This document shows positions 49,518 to 61,033 of a stretch of 64,000 bases of DNA, in pieces. The DNA comes from Diphasiastrum complanatum. Taxonomy: Eukaryota > Streptophyta > Lycopodiopsida > Lycopodiales > Lycopodiaceae. The position numbers were made by a program, and so were the translations under genes. Each line of letters starts with the position of its first letter. Position 1 is the stretch's first letter. Location: the NCBI GenBank assembly GCA_029204225.1, contig CM055096.1, forward strand, positions 33,335,209-33,399,208, read 5' to 3'. The notes under the pieces were generated by a model. It was not told the origin of the DNA. It did no database searches and saw only the letters and a program-made list of their open reading frames with translations.

Positions 49518-50559
49518 CTGCCCACTTCTAACCGTCAAGATTTATGGCCCAAAGGTTCAAGATGTCAGGTGCAACTCAGCTGCTTTCGCCTCTAGAGAAA
49601 GATATCATCAGTTTTAATGCCCTCAACCAATCAGTTCAGCTGCTTCATCTACATAGCAGCTGAGATGTAGATAGAAATACCATCATTGAGTGGAATAACA
49701 CGCAGGCTAATGCTTCTTGAAGCTAACCAACTAAGTCAACCCATTCGGAATCAACACGCAGGCTAATGAAGTAAACCACCTAATAAAGGATCAAGGCCCT
49801 TGTCAAACTTCACAGTAAATTCTAAATTGGCTTGACACAATCATATGTTGTTTGTTCTTTTGTTCTTTTGTCCAAACTATCAAGTACCAGACAAAGCCAT
49901 GGCAAAGCACCCCAGGGCTAAGCGTTCTTCTCTAACTTACTTCAGAAAACAAGACACATTGCTTCCAAGCATAAAATAGACAGATAATGGTAGCTCTTAA
50001 GATCCAGCAATTTTAGTTAGACAACTGCTTTTGTGGCGCTTTTGTGCCCAGATTAAAGTCAACTGAATCAGTTAGAGCCTCTCCGTATTCTATGTTTGTT
50101 TTATATACTTGAAAAGGCAAAGGCAACACCCTCTCCCGTCCTCTTCCTCTCTGTCTCTCTGAACTACTCCCAACAGCAGATGAGAAAGGGACTCACATGC
50201 ACAATGCAGGGCTCTGGAAGCGGGCATCGAATAGGCTTATCATTGTGTCTAGGCTCCATAGGGTGTTCCACGGGCACAAATTCCTCAAGTGGATCAACTC
50301 CATTGCTAGAAAGAGCACAGGACGGCTCCTTCACTAAACCAGAAACTTGCTTCTCCTCCTATGAAACCACGGCAGTACAAAATCGTCATTGCACTTGATT
50401 CCACATAAACCGGCACTGAAAAACTGACATACGAGAAAAGCAAATGCTTTGAAAAGCCCGTTTCGTAAAACAGGCTCCCAGTTTCAACGATGGGCGACTT
50501 ACCACGGAAATCGGTTGCCCGGACCTGCTTCGAGAAAGCTTCGAAAATATTCCAACCAT
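49344..50559 (-). CDS. Small conserved plant protein, MVGIFS/CPLPEP family, function unknown (three-exon model)
   Basis: Exons 50559-50503 (19 codons), 50358-50197 (54 codons) and 49517-49344 (57 codons plus stop) give 130 aa. All introns are phase 0 with good GT-AG sites (GTG before GTAAGT; ATAG before GAGGAG; CAT before GTGAGT; GGCAG before GAAAG). The protein starts MVGIFSKLSRSRSG and its middle exon has DPLEEFVPVEHPMEP and DKPIRCPLPEPCIVH. From memory this matches a plant family (Arabidopsis At1g15350/At1g80180-like) in which MVGIFSR and EHPxEPxDNDxPxxCPLPEPS are conserved and the next residues are usually DGRxWKER. Those residues are not found here, so a further exon may be missing or the 3' part may differ. 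No signal peptide or membrane segment. The second intron carries the 40-bp SINE-like insert. Confidence 0.6.
49697..49768 (-). mobile_element. 40-bp mini-SINE with 16-bp target duplication
   Basis: Perfect 16-bp repeats AACACGCAGGCTAATG at 49697-49712 and 49753-49768 flank a 40-bp body (49713-49752). On the minus strand the body reads ATGGGTTGACTTAGTTGGTTAGCTT, matching the tRNA-like 5' part of the insert at 43192-43275, then ends CAAGAAG, the same 3' end as that insert. The B-box region is absent. It lies in the second intron of the MVGIFS-family gene. Confidence 0.75.
50197..50358 (-). CDS. MVGIFS-family gene exon 2 (VEHP...CPLPEP motif)
   Basis: 54 codons from EEKQVSGLVKEP to PCIVH, between a TTTCATAG acceptor and a GTGAGT donor, phase 0 at both ends. 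Confidence 0.65.
50503..50559 (-). CDS. MVGIFS-family gene exon 1
   Basis: The ATG at 50559 follows ATCATC and encodes MVGIFSKLSRSRSGQPISV; the donor GTAAGT follows directly. Confidence 0.6.
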
Positions 50560-51930
50560 GATGATATTTTAAAGCAACCGTAACGTGTCAGTAGTGTGAA
50601 AAAAGGCTGAGCTCTGCCTTTTTCTCTCCTCAGTACAAATTTGGTGCACTTTCGCTCAAATACAGCAACGTCCTAGTCTCCTTCTACAGCCCAATTGAGT
50701 CAGAAGACGGCGTGAAGGCACTGTGCTCCCCTCTTCCTCGTGCTCAGCAAGATTCTTCGCCTGGGATCTCTCAAATCTTCTTACTCATGTGACATATCTT
50801 TGGAAATCAAAGCAGTGATCGCAAACAAACCGAGCTATATAAAACTCACAATTTGTTTAGCAAGCTCTGATTTTCATGATGCCCAATACGATATGAGCTG
50901 GATCGCACTATGACTGCCCGTCCTTCTCGATCGCTGTGACAGGAAGCAAGTTGTTTTGTGTAGCTACTTTGTACAATGTTACAGCCCACAAAGGCTGTCA
51001 AGGTCACTGCACAGCTTTTTATTGGAAATTGTTCTGAAAGCAAGCGTCCCAGGCTCCACTTAAAAGCATCCACTGTTTGCTGAGCAGTCAAACAGCAGCA
51101 AATGACTAAAGCTATCCCTTTGGAGACAAAGTATCAGAGCAGACTACAATATCAGCAGTACAAAACCGAAAGAGACAGACGGACAGACAGACAGCAGGCG
51201 TGGGCCATGATTGTGCCACTCAATACTGATTCCTGATCTTGCTGGCCGTGTCAAAATGCCAAGAAAGCAGTGCGAGAGGATACACAAAAATACGTAGACA
51301 GAATTGAATGTAAAGGGAAATGATAGCTGACACAAAATATACAATACCAGTGACCATTACAAGTGCAAAGACTTTCCAAAAATGTAAAACATTACCGCAA
51401 AGCATCAACTGTAGACTCATAATTGGTAGCAAAAACGTTTTGCTTTCTCTTGTGTTTGATTGATGATAGAAAGCTGGAAGAGTATTGAGACATAATTGGA
51501 GGATGGTAGACTTTTCATATAGCTGCTGGTGGCTATGGAATCTGGATAGTAGACCAAGAGTGAGGTGATAGACTACATTCATGCATTATTGTGCTAAAAT
51601 GAAAGACTGGATGATGGGTCAGGAAGGATCAAAGGAAGAATATATCAGCACTCACAATCCATGAAGTTGACACACACGATGAGACTTTCTAACTTTCTTA
51701 CAAATATATTCCTTCATTCATTCAGTTTATTCATCATCATCCTGCATCAGCCACCAAAACTAAAAAGAGACCAACTTCCAATCACTCAAACAAAAGCCAA
51801 AAAGGCAAGTATAAGGAACTTTTGACCTTGCCTTGCCACTATGGAATGTAGATAGAGGGGGAATGGCTTGGACCCATGTTAGCATAAAAGCTAGATAACG
51901 TGGGTCAGCTGTCCCCAAATCTATGTAGCA
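50560..51930. other. Upstream region of the MVGIFS-family gene; nothing else recognised
   Basis: A likely promoter-bearing stretch on the minus-strand gene's 5' side, but no TATA box could be assigned. A 120-codon minus frame (51582-51220) is hydrophobic and lacks family motifs; I regard it as chance. Confidence 0.35.
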
Positions 51931-52065
51931 GCATTCAAATAGTCACTCTAGATACCCAACATAATTGCTCTCTTAGCATTGAAATAGTCACTTTAGATAC
52001 CCAACATAGTTGCTCTTTTAGCATTCCAAATTGTCACTTTAGATATTCTACATAGTTGCTCTCAA
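51931..52065. repeat. 45-bp tandem repeat, three copies
   Basis: Units at 51931-51975, 51976-52020 and 52021-52065, each GCATT..AAATAGTCACT.TAGATACCCAACATA.TTGCTCT-like, with a few substitutions per copy. Confidence 0.9.
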
Positions 52066-52787
52066 GAGAGCCAAGCCAATGTAACTATGGAATGTAGTGA
52101 AGGGTGTAGCTAACTTGCTATCCCCAAATCTAAGATACCTTAGTGGCAAGAGTGTCACTACATCTACCCAACATAGAAGATGGGTGAGCCACCACCCTCC
52201 GCAACATGCTTTTTTTTTGTGTGTATGTGTGTGTCTTTGTACCTTAAGCAAAAGTGTTTTTCAAATATGGAATATATCAAGTCACAAGTCATCGATTAGG
52301 ATTGCAACGATAGGGACAAGCTATCGCGATCATTATTTTAAAGCTGAGGTGTCTTTACCTAGCGAGTTCGAGCACAAAAATGGGGTTTTGGTTAACTTTC
52401 AAATCGTTTCAAATTACAATTTGTCTTTTTGCATTTTTCAACAATTTGAATGCTTCTTGAGCTTACACATGTATTTCAAAGCTTCTCAAGATCTTTTAGA
52501 AAACCTTGTTTCATTTAATTATCTTCTTTTCTATTTGTACCTCTTTGGTTTTTCTTGTTATTGTGTTTGTGAATAGAATTTTCTTTATTAAAATGTCATG
52601 GAAGATGTGAGTTGTTGCAGAAGGAGAATCCCATGTGTCGTTCTACCCTTGATTTGCAGTAATGTGGTATCTTTTTTTATAACTTCATTTCACTTTTTGC
52701 TCTTTTTTAGAAACAACCTAGTAGCAACTTACTTCGCATTTTTTGACTAAGATATGGGCTTCTTAGCTCTTTGAAACCTATCTTTCT
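52066..52787. other. No recognised feature before copia E
   Basis: A plus-strand frame (52097-52576) is open for 159 codons but is low-complexity and without motif; treated as non-coding. Confidence 0.4.
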
Positions 52788-53689
52788 TGTTAGATTATTC
52801 TTCTATTGACCAAATAATCGATCTTTAATCTTCATCCACTTATTATCTAGTTCTATAGTTCTCTTCGTGTTTCTACACAGTCTGTAGAAATACTCGGGAA
52901 TCGCTAACATGTGGCTCCGACATATCAGACATCATCTGACATATAGACGTCCCCATCGAAAGTCGAAGACTTCGGCCATATCGAATGAAAGACAGTTATT
53001 GCTCCACTTGAATTAAAGCTATAGACTTGCCCTAATCAATTATCAAGTAAATTTTTGGGAAGTCTCAACTGGATGCATGCCAGCTCATTATGGCCAACTG
53101 GCTATTGCGATATGCGACCTAATAGTTGTCCTACTGGACGTGCGTTATTTGCTTAGTATAAATAACTGATCATCAAACAATTCTTTAGCTCTTCATTAGC
53201 ATTAGCTGAGCTCAGTTTTTGTACAAAGTTTATTAGAGTATTGCTACTCACGCTTACTACTTATCAGTGGAAGCGCAATCAGACAGAGTTTTCAGTTACT
53301 CAGAGATAGCTTAGAGTATGCAATTCTATCTACAATTGACTTGTGCTCATCATCATCTGATTTTGTACATGCTACATGCTGAATCAATCTACTCCTTTTA
53401 TTGCGTTCAGTATTATGCCAGAATGTAGGCATCTCTGTGATTGTTTGTAAATGATAATCTCTTATTGTCTTGTCTGATAATTGAATACCACATTATTTGG
53501 CTACACAATCACTTTAATGCTAGCAATTTCAAAGTTAGTTGCTAAAAGATTGAACGTGACTTCTGTCATTATGTTTTGTTCAATATTGATAGGCATAGTT
53601 ATGCATTAGGAAAGAAGGCTTTATTTCGATGTGCTCGATAAGTCGTCATAGTCTTCAACTTGTTGTTATTGCATTCCCTCTTTCCAACA
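52788..53689 (+). repeat. 5' LTR of copia E
   Basis: Starts TGTTAGATTATTC and ends TTTCCAACA beside the primer site; contains TTAGTATAAATAACTG near 53154 as a TATA-like box. Confidence 0.75.
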
Positions 53690-54682
53690 TGGTATCAAAG
53701 CTCTAATACATGTTATCAAAACGTACCTTTATGATATCAGAGTTTTATCAGAGCTCTACTACTTGACATCTTTCACGATATCATTAGATACTTTTCACAA
53801 TATCATATTTTTTCAATCTGTTGTATCAAATTTCAGTATCAGATAGTTGATTTCCAACTGTAGTGCAGCACGGCATCTCTCTCTTAACATCATCAATTTA
53901 TCGACAAACTAAAGTTCTAGATGGATTCTCAAAGTAAAGTCGGTCTTATCGCAGACAAGCTGATGGTTCCAATTACTACTTCTGGAAATTTAAGATGAAG
54001 ACCTTGCTAATTGCCATTTAGTTGTGGGATGTTGTCACATGTATCGAAGTGAAGCTTGAAGATGACACAACTGACTCAAAATGGAAGTCGAAGGATGGTA
54101 AAGCTTTTGTGCTTATTATTCTCAATATATCAGACACTCAGATTGGCCACATATCTGAAGCTCAAACTTCAAAAGTAGTATGGGACATCATGAGCTCACT
54201 TTATGATGTGAGGGATGCAACTTCTAAGTTACATCTACGAAGAAAATTCTTCACTCTCAAGATGTCGAATGGTGATTCACTTCAAAATCACATTAACCAG
54301 TTTAATAATCTCTTGCACCAGATGGTTGTTGTTGGATCGATCATTGACGATCAAGACGCAATTATGTCATCTTTCAAACTTGCCCTCTGCATATGAAAAC
54401 TGGGTGATGATCATATCGACACACTCAGATTTAACTCTTACTAGAGTTAACACTATGTTACTGCAAGAAGATAATCGAAGAAGTCAAGACACATCGTTGA
54501 CTTCATCATCTCATGCTCTTTATGTCAACAAAGGCTCAAAACGACAGAAGCAGAAAAGCTCTAAATAGTCTGCATCAAATCAAAAATTGTCATTGATGAA
54601 TATTCGAGAAGAACAGTTGTTTATTTTACTAAGCAAAAATCTAAGGCTTTCAAAATATTTCGACAATTCAAAGAGCATGCAA

Positions 54683-57100
54683 TGTGAAGAATTGCCAAAA
54701 ATTGGCAAATCTAGCTTGATCAAAAATCATGAAAAATAATGTAAATTTTGTACATAATTGGGTTCCGCACATGTATGGCCAAAATTCCACGTGGCAACCC
54801 ACTCCTAATGTAGGTTAGGTCAAGTCAAGAGAGTTGTTCATGTCTATTTGGTGGTCATCCCTACTTTATAGGACCTCACCTAAGTTTAAGGTGAAAATTT
54901 GACCAACTAGCTACCTACCAAGCATAACTCTAGGATCTAGGCTAGGGTTTCATTTTAGGCAAGAAGAGTGAGTTAACTTCCTTATTACATGCTGGAAATC
55001 CACCTAACTTCAAGAAGGAAGTCGAATTTTCTATGTATTCCAAGCTCCCATAGTGAGAAGATAGATTATTTTTGGAGCTCATTGGCAATATCAAGCTACT
55101 CCACTATGTACATTGAGTTTTTGTGATCCAAATGCAACCAAACCAATTTCTACTTGTTTCTCAGCTTGAAGGACGTACTACAACATGTATTACACACATG
55201 TGGGCTCGGATTTCAATGTTTATCAATGCTTTTGATTGTTAATGCTTGTTGTTTGTCAAATTGCCAATCTAGATCAACTTTTTGATGACTAGTTTTTTGA
55301 TAGATTGTTAAGCAAGCATCCAATCACTCTTGTGGATCTTTTGTAGATACATTTATGGTCCTAAAGTATAGTACTTTCACATGGTATCAGAGCCAAGTAC
55401 AAGATCATAAGACATTGATCTAATGCAAATCCATTTTTAGCAAGTTTTGGTGCTAAAAACTAGAATAGAGAGGGCAAGCTAGAATCTTGATTTTAGTGAG
55501 GAGATTTGATCCCAAACTTGGTAGGGGTCCAAATCCATACTGTCCACATGTGTGGTCACCTCTGAACCTGCATTTAATGCATGGTATTCATTTGATCCAA
55601 ATAAATTCAATTTGTGATTTTGATGTAATTTTTGGTGGAAATCTTAGGATAAGCTACCAAGATTGAGTGCCATTGATTAGATTTGACATTGGGTCATCAA
55701 ATCTAATTAATCAAGGCTGAAATCAGGTCCTCTAAACTTGTTTTACAGGTCTTGAAAGTACATCAAAAAGTGTGAGGGAGATTTAGTCATGTTATTGTCC
55801 AAAAATAGCCAAAATTGGCAAGATTTGATTGTAAGTAGATTTCACATCATCTTATTTTCATTCCAACTTTGTGAGGGAGTGCTAGAATTGAGATTATAAG
55901 TCCATTTGTTGGATTAGAAATCTAATTTGAGTGAAACACTACAAGAGAGAGACCTTAGTGAGTTTCTAGAGACAATCAAATCCATTTCTTGGCAAGATTT
56001 GTTTGAAAGTACTTTTCACTTCATCTTATCTTCATTCCAGCTTTGTGAGGGAGTGATAGAACTATGATTATAAGTCCATTTGTTGGATTAGAAATCAAAT
56101 TTTTTTGAAACACTACAAGTGTGACAAGTCAATCAAATCTATTTCTTGTTTGTAGAAGTCACTAGTAAGATGGGATCTGCTGGAGCATACCTTCTAGAAG
56201 CTAGTGAGAGATTGAATTCTACAAATTATGCTATTTGGAAGGTTAGGATGGAGTCACTTTTGGTGCTCCAAGACCTTAATGAGTTTCTGATTGAGGATGA
56301 AGATGAGCCTCTAGGTGCACATGAATAAGTGAGATACAAAAAGAGATCTAGGCTAACACTTCATTGTGTGAAAATGAATGTGAGCAATGACCTTTTGAGG
56401 GAAGTATCATCATGTAAAAGTGCTTAAGAGGCTTGGGAGTCTTTAGAATCAATCTACGAATCTAGTAACACTTCGAGGGTTCTCATGCTTAGAAATCAGA
56501 TTTTGCAAAGCATGAAAAGAAGTGAGGAGAGTGCACATGAATATATACTCAGTATCAAGTCTCTAATTAGGGAGTTGGCTTCCATTGGAGAGAAGATTCA
56601 TGATGGAGAGCTTGTACAAATTGTTCTTAATGGTCTAGGAGATGATTTTGCAAATTTGGTCCAAAGTTTTGCCATCCAAGACACTTTGCCAACTATAGAA
56701 AAACTTCACAGTGTATTAGTGGTTGAAGACTGTAGGATGCTCCATGCAAAATCTAGAATGAGTTCCTTGTCTTTGCAGGATGGTGATGAGAAAGCCAATT
56801 TTTCATTCAAGGGCAAAAAGAAGATCAATGGAAAGAAGAAGCATCCAAAGGAGGCCAAAGAGAGGGTGATGCATCAAGCTAAAAGGACAAGTCAAAGCAG
56901 AAATGCTTCTTTTGTGGAAAGAAGGGGCAAATCTCCATTTGTTGTTGATAAAGCAATTTCATTGGATAACTATTTTTGTAATAGTTTGAATAGTGTCATA
57001 AAAGATGAAACATCATTTGTATTGGAAATCTTTGGGTCCACATGCCAATGTAAGGACCAACGATTATCCCATTTCAACGATAAGAATAATGGTAGTGTTT
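54683..57100 (+). mobile_element. Ty1/copia fossil F (5' LTR, leader, gag), inserted in copia E, 3' part missing
   Basis: The LTR at 54683-55381 starts TGTGAAGAATTGCC and ends TACTTTCACA, with short inverted ends TGTGAA/TTCACA. The primer site at 55382 reads TGGTATCAGAGCC. A long leader carries a two-copy repeat. Gag lies at ~56170-56930 (LNSTNYAIWKVRMESLLVLQ, QIVLNGLGDDFANLVQSF) and is related to copia D gag. Nothing of pol or the second LTR remains; the right boundary with copia E lies between about 56950 and 57105. Confidence 0.78.
55817..56120. repeat. Two-copy ~174-bp-period duplication in copia F leader
   Basis: GGCAAGATTTG... through ATTATAAGTCCATTTGTTGG... to AACACTACAAG occurs at about 55817-55943 and 55991-56120, with scattered differences. 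Confidence 0.85.
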
Positions 57101-57342
57101 TGCTCTTTCAAAACAGATGTCCTACTAAAGGTCTCTCAGACAAAACACCATATGAAGTTTGCATAGGATCCAAACCTTCTTTATCTAACTTACGAGTTTT
57201 TGGATGTATCGCTTATGCACAAAGTTTGCATGATCTCAAGAAGAAGCTCGACTTCCAAAGTATCAAGTCTATTTTCATCAGCTACACTACTTCAGATCAA
57301 GCTTATAAGTTGTATGATCTTGTCGAGTCGAAGATATTCACT

Positions 57343-57840
57343 TGAGATATCTTCAAGCTACTATGGACTTTTGCATTTGTTATGGAGCAGTCGACAAATA
57401 CAAACTCAATATTCTCAGTGGTTATTCAGATGCATGTTGGGCAGGGATTGTAGACACTCCTAAATCCACTTATGAATTTATATTCTTCCTCAACAATGGT
57501 CCTATTTCATGGAACAGTCACAAGCAAACTTTGATAGCTATCTTCTACTAAATCAGAGTATATTGCAGCCTCTCAAGTGTAAGAGTTATGAGATACATTC
57601 AAGCTACTATGGACCAATGCATATGTTATGGAGCAGTCGTCAATGACATATTCAACATACTTAGTGGTTATTTGAATGCAAGTTGGGTTGGACATGTAGA
57701 CACTTGTAGATCCAAATCTGAATTTACATTCTTCTTCAACGCTGGTCCAATCTCATGGAATAGTTGTAAACAAACCTCAATAGCTCTATCATCTACAAAA
57801 TTAGAGTATATCAATGCCTCTCAAGCAACAAAGAAAGCGC
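57343..57840 (+). repeat. Tandem duplication of the RNase H-region in copia E
   Basis: The segments starting at about 57343 and 57589 (period ~246 bp) both carry TTCAAGCTACTATGGAC, TGTTATGGAGCAGTCG and a stretch encoding GPISWNS. They match a single region of copia B near 29290-29460. Confidence 0.8.
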
Positions 57841-58127
57841 TTTGGTTGAGAAAAAACTATCAGATGTTTGTTTGAAACAATATGATCAACAATCATCTTT
57901 TATGATAATCAAAGTGCTATTGCTTTATCAGCCAACCCTAGATTTCATTCCAAAAGTAAGCACATTGATATTAAGTTCTCAATATAGACATAAGCTTGGA
58001 GTATTGTCGAATGCAAGACATGATGGTAGACATTTTTATAGAGGCATTGAGCATGGATGCACACAACAAATTTTGTGCAATGCTAAGTTTGCAGATCAAA
58101 GCTTTCATAGATTCAGATTAAGGGCAG

Positions 58128-59176
58128 TGTTGGATTATTATGTTTATAATTCGATCTTTAATCTATATTTATTCATCTATCCAGTTTTTGTAGGTGTACT
58201 CGCATTATAGCACAATCTGCAGAAATACATGGAAATGGTTAATAGTCAAGTTCGACAATGATAAAGACCATCAAAGGGGGTCGAACCATCGAATGTTAAT
58301 ACTCTTTTAGGGTATTCCTCATTTTCAAAAGGTTGCATTTCATTTTAAAAGGCCCTGTCCTTAAATCTCAATGTCACTTTGGGTATGGCGGCCCGCTCCT
58401 TGCTAGGGTATATAGTTTGTTACCACTTGTTAACTACCTACTCTAATCATTGTTAGCAAGTAATTATTGTGTAACCTAATTGGATAAGTGACAGTGCAAT
58501 ATGGCTAAGTGCCAATTGTGATCTACAGCTCATAGTGGCTAACTGCCAATTGCAACCTGGCTAAATTGCTATCCTAACCATCATTTGGATAAGCATATTT
58601 GGCATTCCTAACTAGTATAAATAGCTGATCATTTTTAGTGTTATTTTTATTCTTCTTCTTCTTCCTTTCTCTTTTGAAGAAAATTCAAGGATCATAGAGT
58701 ATTGCTAGTATCGCTTCATTTCTAATTAGTGGAAGTGCATCAGATAGAGTCGATCAAAGATTCAAAGGTAATTTCAAGTACGTAGTTGCAACCACTATTG
58801 TTTTGTGCTCGCTATTCATCTGATTTGTACATGCTACTTACTGAATCACAGTTTATTATGTTTAGTACTATGTCAAAATGATTGAACACTTCTCTATTCT
58901 ATTGTAATCTGATTATGTTCTCTTACAATTTTGTCTGAGCTATTAAATACTTTCAAAATTCACTTTGTTATGTTTGTCTACAAAATCGATCTCACTGATT
59001 CTGATGATTTTAAAGTTAGAATCAAGTAGAACCGAACGTGGAAATTGCCACAATAGTTTGTTCAAATTTATTAGATGTAGTCATGCATTAGAAGAAGGAT
59101 TTTCTCATAGAGCCCGATAGTAGCATCCGATTGAATGCACTCTTTCTCTATCGAGCATTCTTTCCTTCTTCCAACA
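58128..59176 (+). repeat. 3' LTR of copia E
   Basis: Starts TGTTGGATTATTATG after the purine-rich tract and ends CTTCCAACA, with CTAGTATAAATAGCTG near 58612 matching the TATA-like box of the 5' copy. No matching target duplication was found at the two outer ends. Confidence 0.75.
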
Positions 59177-59724
59177 AGAAATACTATGTACTCAGAAAAA
59201 TATCGTTGCAAGAGGACTGGTGGTGTTATTAGTGAGTGGAGGGTGTTGAACAATCCATGGTGGTTGGATTTTTCAGAAGGAGTTTGCCCTGTTAAGGAAA
59301 AAAATCTACATAGTCTACATGCCAATGGGCCAACTTAGAGTCATGCACAAATGGCATCAATCCCAAAGTCGATTGCATAGGTTGCAAATGCATTGAAAAT
59401 AAGATTGAAGTGAGTATGTATTAAAAATTTTGTTGTCTTATTTTGGTTGCAACTGTGAGGCATTTCTTTTTTTTTTTTTTAGCATTTTAGACATTTATTA
59501 TGTTTGACAATAGAGAGCGTGCCACCTCAGAGGAAAGCAAGTATGCCAAGTTCAAATTTGCTCAAAAGACACACATTGGGCGTCAACAAGACAAGGAGAC
59601 AATTATGCACACATCGCCGAATCTAGCGGTCTTGCACAAGAAATTTGACTATCGAGTAACTACCGGAGGAAATTACTCACAAGTCATTTTCACACTCAAC
59701 CAACATTTGTATAAAAGGACAAAG

Positions 59725-59728
<4 letters not shown>

Positions 59729-59762
<34 letters not shown>
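59729..59762. repeat. (AC)n microsatellite
   Basis: About 17 AC units. Confidence 0.95.
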
Positions 59763-59764
<2 letters not shown>

Positions 59765-60195
59765 CTAAAATTTGTTGTGTTTCAATTGGGTCGGGTGGCA
59801 CAACCCCCTACCAATCTTGTGGTGGATTTTGATGAAGATGAAGGTGTACAAAGGTTTGATGATTTTGACATGGACGATCTTCAAAATTGGTAAGTTGGTG
59901 TTTTTGATATTTTTTTGTTTGGTCTTTTATTGGTAGCGCACATGTTTGGTAACTTTCGTGAATGAAAGGTGCTTGCCTTCTTATGCATATAGCATTGTAC
60001 GACAAATGGCAACTGTCTTGGAGGTACATGCATTATCAACTACAAAAACAAGACAACGATGTGTATATGTTGATGATGAATGCGAGGAAATTTAAAGCTA
60101 TATATTATTATTACTAAAGAAGATTATGATAATGTGGATTGAATTCCAGTAAGGAACTTTATATCAAGTACTTTATTCTAGTCAACATGTGTTTT

Positions 60196-60256
60196 TGTTT
60201 GTATGCTCTAAGAGACCATAAATATACCAATGTTTGTATGCTCTAAGAGACCACAA
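60196..60256. repeat. Two-copy 35-bp tandem repeat
   Basis: TGTTTGTATGCTCTAAGAGA followed by CCA occurs at 60196 and 60231. Confidence 0.8.
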
Positions 60257-60275
60257 GAATAGCCCCTCCCCCTTC

Positions 60276-60278
60276 CCC

Positions 60279-60310
<32 letters not shown>

Positions 60311-60321
60311 AAAAAAAAAAA
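60276..60321. repeat. Poly-C run joined to poly-A run
   Basis: A C tract (60281-60300 uninterrupted) passes directly into an A tract (60301-60321). Long homopolymers of this kind are also prone to sequencing error. Confidence 0.9.
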
Positions 60322-61005
60322 GTAGAGATAAATTGTTAGATCATAGTACATGTTGTAAATAAATATTATAATTGCCAGTGCATGAATGTTGATATGATTT
60401 AAAGTAGATAAATATTTCTAGTTTTTCTAACACTTATTACTATTAAATGGAATGTATGCCTTGATTATTATTACTATTATTATTGTAAGGTCATGAAATA
60501 ATGCATTGTGAGTTAATTATGTATTGTTGTTGTATTTGATACAAGTGCATATACCACTTTATTATAATTTTTATTGTAATGTCAAGAAATAATGCAATGT
60601 AAGTTAATTTTGTACTGTTGTTGCATTTGTTACAAGTGCATGAACATTGTTATAATGTATTTATTAGTAGTTCATCAAGTAAAATTAATGAAATGCAAGT
60701 CATCAATCAATATCACTCAAGAGGTGGCATAGATCATCTTTGATTTTAAAAAAATTAAATTACATCAAACAAAGACTAGCTTAAAAAATTAATTCCATCA
60801 ATATAGCCTTTTGTTGTCATTGTTTTCATAGCTTTCACTATTAATGCTTTCATAACACTTTTGCTCCATTGACCTTGATTATCTATTTGGGAAATTTTTT
60901 ACGAGCTAAATTGAAATTTAACACCAAGGATTTTATGTTCCATATAACATGTTATGGCATATCCCTTGGATCCACAATGTAGTTCACCACCAACCCTACT
61001 TTAAC

Positions 61006-61033
61006 CCCCCCTCCCCCCCCCCCCCCCCCCCCC
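61006..61033. repeat. Poly-C tract
   Basis: CCCCCCTCCC followed by an unbroken C run of about 18 bases. Confidence 0.9.

Larger units (their letters stand above)
52788..59176 (+). mobile_element. Ty1/copia fossil E, containing inserted copia F
   Basis: 5' LTR 52788-53689, primer site from 53690 (TGGTATCAAAGC), gag at ~53920-54570 (close to copia B gag: [18 protein letters not shown]), an integrase fragment at ~54590-54682, then copia F. After F, copia E resumes at ~57105 with post-integrase sequence (CPTKGLSDKTPYEV, SLSNLRVFGCIAYAQ), an RNase H-region fragment present as two tandem copies (~57343-57840), a polypurine stretch GATTAAGGGCAG, and the 3' LTR 58128-59176. Reverse transcriptase is largely missing. 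Same family as copia B; many breaks. The LTRs are clearly diverged, so it is old. Confidence 0.82.

Noticed and set aside
51220-51582. 120-residue hydrophobic minus-strand frame
   Set aside because: No family motif, no good start or splice context; likely chance in AT-rich DNA.
52783-59181. TTTCT/AGAAA at the outer ends of copia E as a target duplication
   Set aside because: The two pentamers are reverse complements, not direct repeats, so they are not a target-site duplication.
59500-59832. Possible DNA-transposon ORF (NRERATSEESKYAKF)
   Set aside because: No catalytic or family motif that I can identify, and the frame runs into an AC microsatellite.
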